Positions 16,629-23,725 of a stretch of DNA of 43,995 bases are shown in pieces. The first letter of the stretch is position 1. Each line of letters starts with the position of its first letter. Both the position numbers and the translations under genes were made by a program. Origin of the DNA: Candidatus Bathyarchaeota archaeon (GTDB lineage Archaea > Thermoproteota > Bathyarchaeia > Bathyarchaeales > Bathycorpusculaceae); NCBI GenBank assembly GCA_029879735.1, contig JAOUPS010000005.1, forward strand, positions 1-43,995. The letters are read 5' to 3'. The notes beneath the pieces are model-generated. The model saw nothing but the letters and a program-made list of their open reading frames with translations. It was not told where the DNA came from and searched no databases.

Positions 16629-16904
16629 TTGCCCACACTTGAAGAGGAATTAATGACGCAATATGGAGCGGAATGCTTAGGATGCTATTCAAAAAGCACC
16701 TCATCATTTATCCGCATAACAAGCCGGTTCGAACAGAAACTTGGTGAAATAAGCCTGGAAGACGTAAAGAAAGAAGGATACAGCAGCCTAGAAGAGTTTC
16801 GCAGGGCATGGGAAGAGATATATGGACCAGGAAGCTGGGATCCTGAGCAGACCGTGACTGTATACGAATTTGAGATTGTTTCATCCAATTCAGAAGTGAG
16901 TTAG
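16629..16904 (+). CDS. ASCH-like protein, N-terminally short
   Basis: 91 residues from a TTG. The C-terminal half (GEISLEDVKKEGYSSLEEFR, then AWEEIYGPGSWDPEQTV and YEFEIV) matches the second half of ASCH domains, which bind RNA or modified bases. The first strands with the usual ligand-binding Lys/Thr are missing or replaced by an unrelated Cys/Ser-rich start (ECLGCYSKSTSSF), so the gene may be truncated. It lies 71 nt after the nuclease gene on the same strand. Confidence 0.55.
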   Translation: MPTLEEELMTQYGAECLGCYSKSTSSFIRITSRFEQKLGEISLEDVKKEGYSSLEEFRRAWEEIYGPGSWDPEQTVTVYEFEIVSSNSEVS

Positions 16905-17068
16905 GAATCGTCTAATTTTTAACACGTCTTTTTTGCGTTTGAGTCACCTTGTTCCAAGTCAACTTCTAAACAGGTTGGAGGAGATCTCATCTCGAATCAA
17001 TATTTTGGGTTCATAATGTTTAATTACAATATGCTATCGTTTGAAACGGCATAGAAACACGTAATGGC

Positions 17069-17941
17069 ATGTGTGCTAACCAAAGGCGAGAGTTGATGTA
17101 TCAGTCTTTAAAGTTTGATGAAAGCTTAGATTATGTTAGAGATTTGGAAGCCGGCAATCACTGTGTATTCTTTTATAGGGACTCACATGAGAAGCATGAA
17201 GTGCTCTTCAGCTTTTTGCAAGCCGGTTTTCAGAAGGGCGAAGGAGCGATTTACATTGCAGCGCAAGAAACTCCTGCGAAGATCCGCAAGAGCATGAAAG
17301 ATTTCGGGTTGAAGGTGAAGGCCCTTGAAAAGGACGGTGCGTTGAGAATCTTCAGTTATGATGAGTGGTACATAATTGATGGCGAAGTGAACGCGGCACA
17401 GATATTAGAGTCGGCAAAACGTGTCTTCGATGAAGCAATTGAGATTGGGCTTAAAGGAATACACGGATGCGGGGAAGCCGCATGTTTCTTTGAACACAAC
17501 AAGGAGAAAGAGTTGCTGGAGTACGAGCTTATGATAGGTAAAAAACTTGACCTTCCCGTAACCGTGCTCTGCGCTTACGACGTGGACCATGTCAAGTCGC
17601 TTGATGAAAAGCTATTTTTCAATTTGATCAAAGCGCACGGACCAGTTGTCACCTCTAGCTTCTCGCAGGAAATAAAGTTCGAAAACTTCTTTCCCAAAAT
17701 AACGGGCAACGTGCTTGAAACCATCTTTGGAAAGGCGGGTAAAAAAGCAATTCTAACAATGCTCGATGAGAGCTATTCAATCACACCACAGAGAATTGCT
17801 GAAGACCCTGACTCCCTCATTGAAGGACTAGAAGAACTAATCGGTTCTGGAACACAAGTCATCACAAAATCAATAGCAACACAGATGCATTCCAAGATGG
17901 GAATAACACAAAGTCAAATCAGACCTAGAAAAAAGAATTGA
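17069..17941 (+). CDS. MEDS-domain (DcmR-like) sensory protein, 3' end frame-shifted
   Basis: 290 residues. Residues about 15-190 form a MEDS domain: HCVFFYRDSHEKHEVLFSFL, then GEGAIYIAAQETP and RIFSYDEWY. This is the P-loop-less RecA-like sensory domain known from DcmR and methanogen regulators. The C-terminal part may be regulatory. The frame ends with QIRPRKKN, yet the -1/+2 frame continues immediately with a good coiled coil (SDLEKRIENLEEQLKVEL) to a TAA at 18033-18035, so a 1-nt shift near 17915 probably removed about 35 residues. Start may be the ATG at 17069 or 17096. Confidence 0.75.
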   Translation: MCANQRRELMYQSLKFDESLDYVRDLEAGNHCVFFYRDSHEKHEVLFSFLQAGFQKGEGAIYIAAQETPAKIRKSMKDFGLKVKALEKDGALRIFSYDEWYIIDGEVNAAQILESAKRVFDEAIEIGLKGIHGCGEAACFFEHNKEKELLEYELMIGKKLDLPVTVLCAYDVDHVKSLDEKLFFNLIKAHGPVVTSSFSQEIKFENFFPKITGNVLETIFGKAGKKAILTMLDESYSITPQRIAEDPDSLIEGLEELIGSGTQVITKSIATQMHSKMGITQSQIRPRKKN

Positions 17942-18035
17942 AAACCTAGAAGAACAGCTAAAAGTTGAGTTACTGCCGATCTCGCCAAAACAGATAAACT
18001 TTCGACTGAAGAAGCAAACCTGCAATCTTAATTAA
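17942..18035 (+). pseudogene. Out-of-frame coiled-coil tail of the MEDS gene
   Basis: In the frame starting 17922 the DNA encodes EKRIENLEEQLKVELLPISP and more, ending at TAA 18033-18035. Heptad-like leucines and charges show former coding function. The rest of the gap to 18185 shows nothing. Confidence 0.4.
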
Positions 18036-18185
18036 CTTCGCTATCTTCGTTGAGTCTGCATTCTTCACACCTTCAACATAGTCGGCTTTTCTCCTATAAG
18101 GTTAATGAACTCGATTATACTTTATTGCATAAACTTCTACAGGTCTCTGAATTTCAGTGAGCAAAGAAAAAAGGGAAAATGTGGG

Positions 18186-18767
18186 CTATTCATACCACAT
18201 TAGGATGTCCGAATCGCAATAGAAACTCACGCGTGAAGGACCGCCTACTTCATAATAGCGAATCTTCAATGTGTGAAATCCTTGGGTGAGGTATATTAGA
18301 GCACTTTTTGTTCGGTAAGAGCCTTGACTCCAGTTGTCCAACTTCAAAATGTCGTCGATGTAAAACCTTGCACCATCATCACTTCCTATTTCAAAAGTAA
18401 ATGGTCCATCCCTTCGCATTTTTACTTGCATGTATGCTTCGAAACCTACGTAGTCATCATATCCTAAGAATATAGTTCCGGTTCCCCAATTGTAATCAAA
18501 TGTAGAGCAGAATACTGACGTTCCAATTACAGCACCCCACTCCAAGTCACCTGTCAAAGTTCTCCAATGAACATCCCACTCTGCAAAAGCGACTGGAGGT
18601 CCTTGCTCTCCTTGCGGTCCTTGAAGTCCTTGGTCTCCTTTGTCACCTTTATCACCCTTGGGTCCTCTTGCCCATTGCATAGTAACAAAGATAGAGATGA
18701 GACTTGAAACTAGAATCGCGATAATAAGCCCGACTACGAATGTTGTTCTTGAGATTCCTTCAGACAT
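18186..18767 (-). CDS. Membrane-anchored collagen-like/PA14-domain protein
   Basis: 193 residues in three parts. Residues 8-30 are a hydrophobic N-terminal anchor. Residues 34-58 are eight Gly-X-Y triplets (GPKGDKGDKGDQGLQGPQGE), a short collagen-like stalk. Residues 62-190 are a PA14-type beta domain with the hallmark FEIGSDDGARFYIDD and later HTLKIRYYEVGG. PA14 domains bind carbohydrates or occur in adhesins and glycosidases. The protein is predicted to project from the cell surface. No sortase-type signal is seen. The combination is unusual in archaea. ATG start. Confidence 0.75.
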   Translation of the reverse strand: MSEGISRTTFVVGLIIAILVSSLISIFVTMQWARGPKGDKGDKGDQGLQGPQGEQGPPVAFAEWDVHWRTLTGDLEWGAVIGTSVFCSTFDYNWGTGTIFLGYDDYVGFEAYMQVKMRRDGPFTFEIGSDDGARFYIDDILKLDNWSQGSYRTKSALIYLTQGFHTLKIRYYEVGGPSRVSFYCDSDILMWYE

Positions 18768-19243
18768 TTTCTCATCCTAATCGAGTTATGGATCTCTTCT
18801 CTTAAATCATTTATCCAATCTATGGTGTTACCATACCTTATCTTGCCAATGTGAAAATACGGATGGGTCAACACAGCAAGCTAACATTCATATGAAATGC
18901 CTAATGCCCATTCGGTTAAAGTATAGTTTATTTGAATAAAAAGGATAATAGCTATCTCTTTTATGATGCGTTAGGCAGCGCGCGCTGGTATACTGTAACT
19001 ATCTGGGTCGCAGAATATTTGTAGAAGGCAAAACTCGCTGTTCACTTTAACTCTCCCCTTTTTTATGGTTTCAAAACTCATAAAGTTCATATGTGCTGAA
19101 TAGGCTGGAACGAAGTATGGAGAAACAAAAACCATAGTAAAGCTGAAGTCTTAGTAATCGAACCCTATCAAATCGTGGAAGAGGAAAAGAAGGAATAAAA
19201 ATGACAAAGAACTGTTACGTATACGTAACGTGTGTGTGTGAAA
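18768..19243. other. Gene-poor interval
   Basis: About 475 nt without a complete gene. It holds one GCGC element and a short frame ending near 19198 that reads KAEVLVIEPYQIVEEEKKE, probably the 3' stump of a lost gene. The stump's last 20 bases, GAAGAGGAAAAGAAGGAATA, recur near 19495 just after the next gene. Confidence 0.4.
18977..18986. repeat. GCGC element (AGCGCGCGCT)
   Basis: Perfect 10-bp palindrome in the middle of the gene-poor interval. Confidence 0.6.
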
Positions 19244-19489
19244 ATGAGCATCAAAGTGAGAGAGTGGCTTAAGGCTTTAGGGCTGTACGACCAAACCACA
19301 CATGAAGACCGGCTTGAAATAGACGAGGAAGTTGAAAACAGAACTGGCGTTGACTGTGACTACGCGATAGAAAGAAAGATGATTGACAAGGAAGAGTTCA
19401 AGCGAATCGTTATGCTGGTTCTTCGCCGACGGAAACAAGCTCTAGAAAAAGTCCTTGACAGGATGGCTAAAGAAAAAGTAATCGTGTAA
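19244..19489 (+). CDS. Hypothetical helical protein
   Basis: 81 residues from the ATG at 19244 (MSIKVREWLKALGLYDQ); a GTG four codons earlier is possible. Mostly charged helix (EEFKRIVMLVLRRRKQALEK). A single Cys lies mid-protein. No family recognised and no neighbour suggests a role. The gene is bracketed by two copies of a 20-nt purine-rich sequence (near 19178 and 19495). Confidence 0.5.
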   Translation: MSIKVREWLKALGLYDQTTHEDRLEIDEEVENRTGVDCDYAIERKMIDKEEFKRIVMLVLRRRKQALEKVLDRMAKEKVIV

Positions 19490-19494
19490 TGTGG

Positions 19495-19590
19495 GAAGAG
19501 GAAAAGAAGGAATAGAGTTTTGTTCTATAACATTCTTCCAGTTGAATGATGCCTTCAGACACAAGCTTTTTGCGTCAGTTAGGCTCCATA
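19495..19590 (+). repeat. Direct repeat A
   Basis: Contains GTTCTATAACATTCTTCCAG (near 19522) shared exactly with repeat B near 21388. Flanks also match, including CAAGCTTTTTGCGTCAGTTA against CAAGTTTTTCGTTCAGTTA. It precedes the promoter of the RAM-domain gene. Confidence 0.55.
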
Positions 19591-19649
19591 GTTTGGTGTA
19601 GTGGAATATTTTAAATGTACAATCGTGCACAATAGTTGAGGAGATTTGA

Positions 19650-19880
19650 ATGCCAACTGCATTTGTGTTGATAAACGCGGATATAGGTTTAGAATTAGAT
19701 GTGCTAAGGGATTTGAAGAAAGTTGAGGGAGTTTATGAGGTGTTCGCTGTTTACGGAGTCTACGACATAATTGCAAGAGTTAAGGCGGACACGATGGACA
19801 AGCTTAAGGAAATCATAACTCAGCACATTAGAAGAATTGACAAGGTCAGATCTACATTGACACTGATAGTTAGCGAGTAG
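19650..19880 (+). CDS. Stand-alone Lrp/AsnC ligand-binding (RAM) domain protein
   Basis: 76 residues, the RAM domain alone without HTH: TAFVLINADIGLELDVL, then VYEVFAVYGVYDIIARVKAD. Such proteins form oligomers that bind amino acids and may modulate a full Lrp regulator. One such partner candidate begins 43 nt downstream. GAGGAG ribosome site before the ATG; TATA-like ATATTTTAAATG near 19605. Confidence 0.85.
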   Translation: MPTAFVLINADIGLELDVLRDLKKVEGVYEVFAVYGVYDIIARVKADTMDKLKEIITQHIRRIDKVRSTLTLIVSE

Positions 19881-19923
19881 TCCTCACGCCGCCAGTTGAA
19901 AAGGAGAAAGGAAGGGATAAACT

Positions 19924-20445
19924 GTGAGAGACATTGAGTTGAAAGTGCTTTCTGAATTGATGAAGAATAGTCGTAGAAGCGACAGGGAATTAGCAAGAGC
20001 CATGAAAAGCTCTCAACCCACAGTCACCAGAGCGCGAAACAAGCTTGAGCGGGAAGGATACATCAAGGAATACACGACTATTCCTGACTGGAAGAAGATT
20101 GGATGTGATGTCTTAGTGGTTACGTTCGCTCGCATAGACGCGCTTGTATATCAGAAAATGAGTCAAAAGGAAGGCTTCAGGGATGAGATACGCGCTTTTC
20201 TGCACAGAAATCCAAGCATAATCTTCGCCACCTCAGGAAGTGGTTTTGGAATGGAACGAATGATAATCTCAATCCACAAGAATTACTCAGAATATGTGAA
20301 ACTCAAATCTGAAATGACAGGGAAATGGGGAATGGTAGCCAAAATAGAGTCTTTCGTCGTTAGCTTAGAAGGTGACGACATGATCCTACCTCTATCGCCC
20401 AGAAATTTCGCTGACAGATTGAAAAAACAGAACTTCAAACAATGA
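19924..20445 (+). CDS. Lrp/AsnC-type HTH regulator, divergent C-terminus
   Basis: 173 residues. The N-terminal winged helix (IELKVLSELMKNSRRSDREL, then KSSQPTVTRARNKLER) is clearly Lrp-like. The C-terminal part does not follow the usual RAM pattern and may bind another ligand. GTG start with AAGGAGAAAGG upstream. It forms a likely operon with the RAM-only protein. After the TGA stop the same frame stays open for 37 more codons with protein-like content (KFEPLVSDTIPILKEKFNIY), so the stop may be a recent mutation. Confidence 0.8.
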   Translation: MRDIELKVLSELMKNSRRSDRELARAMKSSQPTVTRARNKLEREGYIKEYTTIPDWKKIGCDVLVVTFARIDALVYQKMSQKEGFRDEIRAFLHRNPSIIFATSGSGFGMERMIISIHKNYSEYVKLKSEMTGKWGMVAKIESFVVSLEGDDMILPLSPRNFADRLKKQNFKQ

Positions 20446-20561
20446 CATGCTACAACCAAGCCGGATACCCAACCTCAAGATCAGAAATTTGAACCTTTAG
20501 TAAGTGATACTATCCCAATTCTAAAGGAAAAATTCAATATCTACAAGCTAATAGTTTAAAA

Positions 20562-20573
20562 AGCGCGCGCGCT
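20562..20573. repeat. GCGC element (AGCGCGCGCGCT)
   Basis: Perfect 12-bp palindrome extended by AA/TT, about 20-30 nt upstream of the TATA-like GGTTTAAGA of mgsA. Confidence 0.65.
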
Positions 20574-20643
20574 TCGCTGGTTTGAGCGTGCAGAAAGGTT
20601 TAAGACTATTAGAACGTATTCGGTTTGATTTGTCGGTGATACT

Positions 20644-21057
20644 TTGAAAAGAGCAATTGCCTTGGTGGCGCACGATAATAAGAAAGCTGCTTTGGTGGAA
20701 TGGGCTGACTTCAACAAAGGAACATTGGCTCTTCACAACTTATACGCAACCGGAGGAACCGGGATAAAAATCATCGATAAAACTGGTCTAAATATTGCTT
20801 TACTTAAGGACGGATCTCATGGAGGAGACATGGAAATCGGAGCTTTAATCGCTAACGAGAAATTGGATTACCTGATTTTTTTCTGGGACCCTCTAGAATC
20901 TCTTCCTCACGATGTCGACGTTAAGGCCCTCCTTAGGATAGCCGTCTTGTATAATGTGCCAACTGCATGCAATAGAGCAACAGCAGATCTAATAATCTCG
21001 AGTCCGCTATTCCAAAGTGAGGGATACAGGCCTCAAAAGGAACAAGCCAAAAAGTGA
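20644..21057 (+). CDS. mgsA: Methylglyoxal synthase
   Basis: Converts dihydroxyacetone phosphate to methylglyoxal and phosphate, a glycolytic bypass. 137 residues with the family's residues in place: His10 in VAHDNKK, the ATGGTG loop, catalytic Asp62 in HGGDMEIG, His89 in DPLESLPHDVDVKALLR and the closing ACNRATAD. It starts with TTG; no good ATG lies upstream. The enzyme is mainly bacterial, so transfer into this lineage is plausible. A GCGC element lies on each side of the gene (20562 and 21060). Confidence 0.93.
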   Translation: MKRAIALVAHDNKKAALVEWADFNKGTLALHNLYATGGTGIKIIDKTGLNIALLKDGSHGGDMEIGALIANEKLDYLIFFWDPLESLPHDVDVKALLRIAVLYNVPTACNRATADLIISSPLFQSEGYRPQKEQAKK

Positions 21058-21059
21058 TT

Positions 21060-21069
21060 TGCGCGCGCA
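21060..21069. repeat. GCGC element (TGCGCGCGCA) with satellite
   Basis: Palindrome 2 nt after the mgsA stop, followed by TCGCGCC and AGCGAGCGTGCGCC to 21097. Confidence 0.6.
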
Positions 21070-21123
21070 TCGCGCCAAGTTTAGCGAGCGTGCGCCGACG
21101 GGTGGCCGAATTGAGGCGACTAA

Positions 21124-21261
21124 ATGCCAAAAGAAGAAAAATGGAAATGTCTCAACCCAAAATGCGGTAAGTTGTTTGTGCCATACGTCGTTGAGGAACA
21201 ATACGGACGTAAAGTCTATTCAACCATATGCAAAAAATGTAAGAAGGAGCTTGAAAAATGA
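21124..21261 (+). CDS. Zinc-ribbon micro-protein (45 aa)
   Basis: MPKEEKWKCLNPKCGKLF..., with CxxxxC (CLNPKC) and CKKC pairs, a complete Cys4 zinc ribbon. ATG start. The GCGC satellite ends about 27 nt upstream. Likely a nucleic-acid or protein-binding small protein; no specific family recognised. Confidence 0.6.
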   Translation: MPKEEKWKCLNPKCGKLFVPYVVEEQYGRKVYSTICKKCKKELEK

Positions 21262-21277
21262 CAGCGTTGAAACTTGG

Positions 21278-21499
21278 ATGTTCAGCTTATCGACCATAAC
21301 AGTCATTATTTTTGCGGTCGTAGTCACGGTTCTTATCCGTGTTAAAAATCAAGTTTCTAATAATAGAAAAAGAAGGGAAGAGTTTCGTTCTATAACATTC
21401 TTCCAGTTGCGCGTGTTCAGAACTCCGCTTCTTTTTCTGTTTTTCAACACTCAAGTTTTTCGTTCAGTTAGCTATAGGGGTAAAAGCGTCAAATATTGA
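21278..21499 (+). CDS. Possible small single-pass membrane protein
   Basis: 74 codons from an ATG at 21278. A hydrophobic segment (SLSTITVIIFAVVVTVLI) is followed by a basic stretch (NNRKRREE), a plausible membrane anchor. The second half lies over direct repeat B and reads as non-protein-like (LLFLFF), so the true gene may be shorter or absent. No ribosome site. Confidence 0.3.
   Translation: MFSLSTITVIIFAVVVTVLIRVKNQVSNNRKRREEFRSITFFQLRVFRTPLLFLFFNTQVFRSVSYRGKSVKY
21365..21475 (+). repeat. Direct repeat B
   Basis: Matches repeat A at 19495. Both contain GTTCTATAACATTCTTCCAG. B departs from A at TGCGCGTGTT, a short GCGC-like stretch, then realigns at ACACTCAAG. Together A and B bracket the Lrp/mgsA segment. 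Confidence 0.5.
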
Positions 21500-21576
21500 A
21501 GTGTTGAATGTCACGGTTTGCAGTCTATCAAGCTTCGTTAGATCCATAGCTTTTCAAAACACGGCTTGTGAAAGTA

Positions 21577-21590
21577 ACGCGCGTGCGCAT
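21577..21590. repeat. GCGC element (ACGCGCGTGCGCAT)
   Basis: Fourteen alternating bases in the gap before the HD hydrolase gene. Confidence 0.6.
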
Positions 21591-21682
21591 AATAACATAC
21601 CAAGTAGCAACAAGTCTCTCATTTTCACACACTTGAAGTCTTGTGATGATAAGTAAATGATATACGTTTCCGGGAATAACTA

Positions 21683-22327
21683 GTGGATATGCGGGAAAGA
21701 ATTAAGCAGGTTTCACAGTTTGCCCACGATTATCTCATGGAAACCGGCAAAGATCATGAAGGTGAGCCGTGGGGACCGAAATATCGTTGGGAACACACCT
21801 TGCGTGTTGCTCATTGGGCTTGGATTTTGGCAAAGGAAGAAAAAGCTGACATTGAGAAAAATGTGATAGCGGCGCTGTTTCATGATGTTTCACATTTTGT
21901 TTCAGAAGATTATCGCAAACACGGTGAGAAAAGTGCAGAAATAGCTATGGATTTCATGCTGAAAGTAGGTTTTCCTAAGGATTTTGCTGAAGATGTCTCA
22001 TATGCTGTAAAAAGTCACGTTGGAGAGCGAAACCCGAGGACGGTTCAAGCTAAGATATTGCAGGACGCTGACACGCTTGACAGATTTGGACATTTCAGAA
22101 TTTTACTCTTTGGAAAAACAGCTGACCTTTCAAATCTAGAAAAGGTGAAAACAGAAATCCAATCTTTTTTGGAATATCTCGAAAAGATTGAACGTGGTGA
22201 GTTTGGTCCCATGTGGACTGAGACAGGAAAAGAAAAAGTTGAGGAATTTATCAATGTTTACAAAGCTGTCTATGGTGAGATTCTCTCTGAAATAGAGAAC
22301 ACTAAAACTCCTGAAACTTATGTTTAA
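21683..22327 (+). CDS. HD-domain phosphohydrolase
   Basis: 214 residues. Metal ligands are visible as His in YRWEHTLRVAHWAW, the His-Asp pair in AALFHDVSHFV and a late Asp in ILQDADTLDRFGH, the full H...HD...D set of HD phosphohydrolases. The substrate is probably a nucleotide or phosphoester. The GTG at 21683 or an ATG two codons later may start it. The gene ends 6 nt before a GCGC element and converges on the recombinase gene. Confidence 0.88.
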   Translation: MDMRERIKQVSQFAHDYLMETGKDHEGEPWGPKYRWEHTLRVAHWAWILAKEEKADIEKNVIAALFHDVSHFVSEDYRKHGEKSAEIAMDFMLKVGFPKDFAEDVSYAVKSHVGERNPRTVQAKILQDADTLDRFGHFRILLFGKTADLSNLEKVKTEIQSFLEYLEKIERGEFGPMWTETGKEKVEEFINVYKAVYGEILSEIENTKTPETYV

Positions 22328-22333
22328 CACGAT

Positions 22334-22343
22334 AGCGCGCGCT
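22334..22343. repeat. GCGC element (AGCGCGCGCT)
   Basis: Perfect palindrome, with T/A flanks making TAGCGCGCGCTA, filling the 20-nt gap between the convergent HD hydrolase and recombinase genes. Confidence 0.65.
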
Positions 22344-22347
22344 AAAT

Positions 22348-23616
22348 CTATCGCTCAACCACAACTTTCCCACTCGGCAATACAGCTGCTACATGCCAGC
22401 CGTCATTCAAATACTCTTCAAGCTCTTGCTCGCTGACGATACGCTGGCAGTCAACCTGTCCGCCGTTAGTTTCAGTTTCGGGCTCGGTTTTCCGCTTACC
22501 TATAACCTTACCCATCTTCTCCGTTAAGAACTTAGCTTCATCTTCGCTTGTCATTGGACGCTTTGCCTTCTCTCTTCGTAATAATGCGTCTGGATTTAAT
22601 CCTGCAGCTTTAAGCATTTCATAAGCCATTCGCTTCTGAGTTTCAACACTTGTACCTTCAGTAGTGAAGCATGTTTGAGCCATGGCTCGCTGATAATCTT
22701 GTCCTAAACTGTCGGCTGAGACATAAGCTGCTTCATGTATTTTCTTGCCGACAATCTGCTTCCATTTGGACTCGCTCATTACTGAGCTTAACCTGTCGAT
22801 CAGAAACTTTCGTAAACAATGAAACCTGACGTTTTTAGTGCCTGTGTCTATTCCTGCTCTCTCTGCCACACGTTTGAGAGTTCGCGTAATGGTGATGTTT
22901 CGCTTGAAGTGTAGCATTCGTGTGCCTGCATTTCCGTTTTCCCTTTCAAGTTTGGCGATCATCAATTTGACAATTGGCAATGCGTCTCTGTCAATGAAAG
23001 GAAAAGCTGAAACATCTTCTTTCTCTGTTGCGTATTCACCAATGCTGATAGGAACTTCACGATCTAAGTAAGGTTTTAAATCTCCAATGCTTAAACGTGT
23101 AAAGTCTCCAGCTCGTAAGCCGAAACTTTTACCCGCTAACACTATGTACTTCTCTTCAAGACTTGCCACGTCACACATTCTCTTTAAGTCTTCCAATGAA
23201 AAACGGTAGTCTTCCGTTTTACGCTTGGCACTTGTCAGTCTTGTGCTTTCTCGCCTTCTAAATTGCAATGGAACTCGGTGAAAACTAAAGAACGCACGAA
23301 CAGTAGCAGCAGCAGTCTTTGCCGTGTTTTCACTTTTTCTTTTAAGCATCCAGTTTTTGAATTCCATCACTCTTTTTTCCCATGACCATTCTTTGTCATT
23401 TCTTCGACTTTCAAGAATTTGGTCGCCAGTTAAACTTGTGAATTCTAGGAAGTATTGCCATAAGCATTTGTAAGTTATCCGTGTGCTTCCTTCATAACTG
23501 TTTAACCATTCTTCTGTTGCTTTATCCATTTCGCTTTGCCACCTCTTTTCGTGTTTGTTTACATGTGATGAATGTATCTCGCCATATTTAAATGTTGTAT
23601 AAAGTGATTTTAACAA
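22348..23616 (-). CDS. Tyrosine recombinase/integrase
   Basis: 422 residues. An N-terminal SAM-like core-binding region (residues about 30-125) precedes the catalytic domain with Arg in SFGLRAGDFTRL, the HxxR motif in VRFHCLRKFL and a probable nucleophile Tyr in HEAAYVSADS. The residue usually His or Trp before the Tyr appears as Lys (VGKKIHE). The last 70 residues form a charged tail plus a small domain ending VLPSGKVVVER. It is of the archaeal virus/integrative-element type. No matching att pair or viral structural genes are seen nearby. ATG start. Confidence 0.85.
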   Translation of the reverse strand: MLKSLYTTFKYGEIHSSHVNKHEKRWQSEMDKATEEWLNSYEGSTRITYKCLWQYFLEFTSLTGDQILESRRNDKEWSWEKRVMEFKNWMLKRKSENTAKTAAATVRAFFSFHRVPLQFRRRESTRLTSAKRKTEDYRFSLEDLKRMCDVASLEEKYIVLAGKSFGLRAGDFTRLSIGDLKPYLDREVPISIGEYATEKEDVSAFPFIDRDALPIVKLMIAKLERENGNAGTRMLHFKRNITITRTLKRVAERAGIDTGTKNVRFHCLRKFLIDRLSSVMSESKWKQIVGKKIHEAAYVSADSLGQDYQRAMAQTCFTTEGTSVETQKRMAYEMLKAAGLNPDALLRREKAKRPMTSEDEAKFLTEKMGKVIGKRKTEPETETNGGQVDCQRIVSEQELEEYLNDGWHVAAVLPSGKVVVER

Positions 23617-23725
23617 TTAGTTAATTGTAGTTAAATCTTGACATAGAGGAAAATTATGGCAGAAATGGGTAAAATATATTAGTTATGCTGAAGCCTTTTG
23701 GTTTCATCGTTAGGTGTAGGCACGC

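Noticed and set aside
21640-21680. C/D-box sRNA, from TGATGA near 21643
   Set aside because: No properly spaced D, D' and C' boxes were found.
22348-23616. Complete integrated virus or provirus around the recombinase
   Set aside because: No capsid, terminase, replication or other viral genes are recognisable on either side, and no att pair was found.
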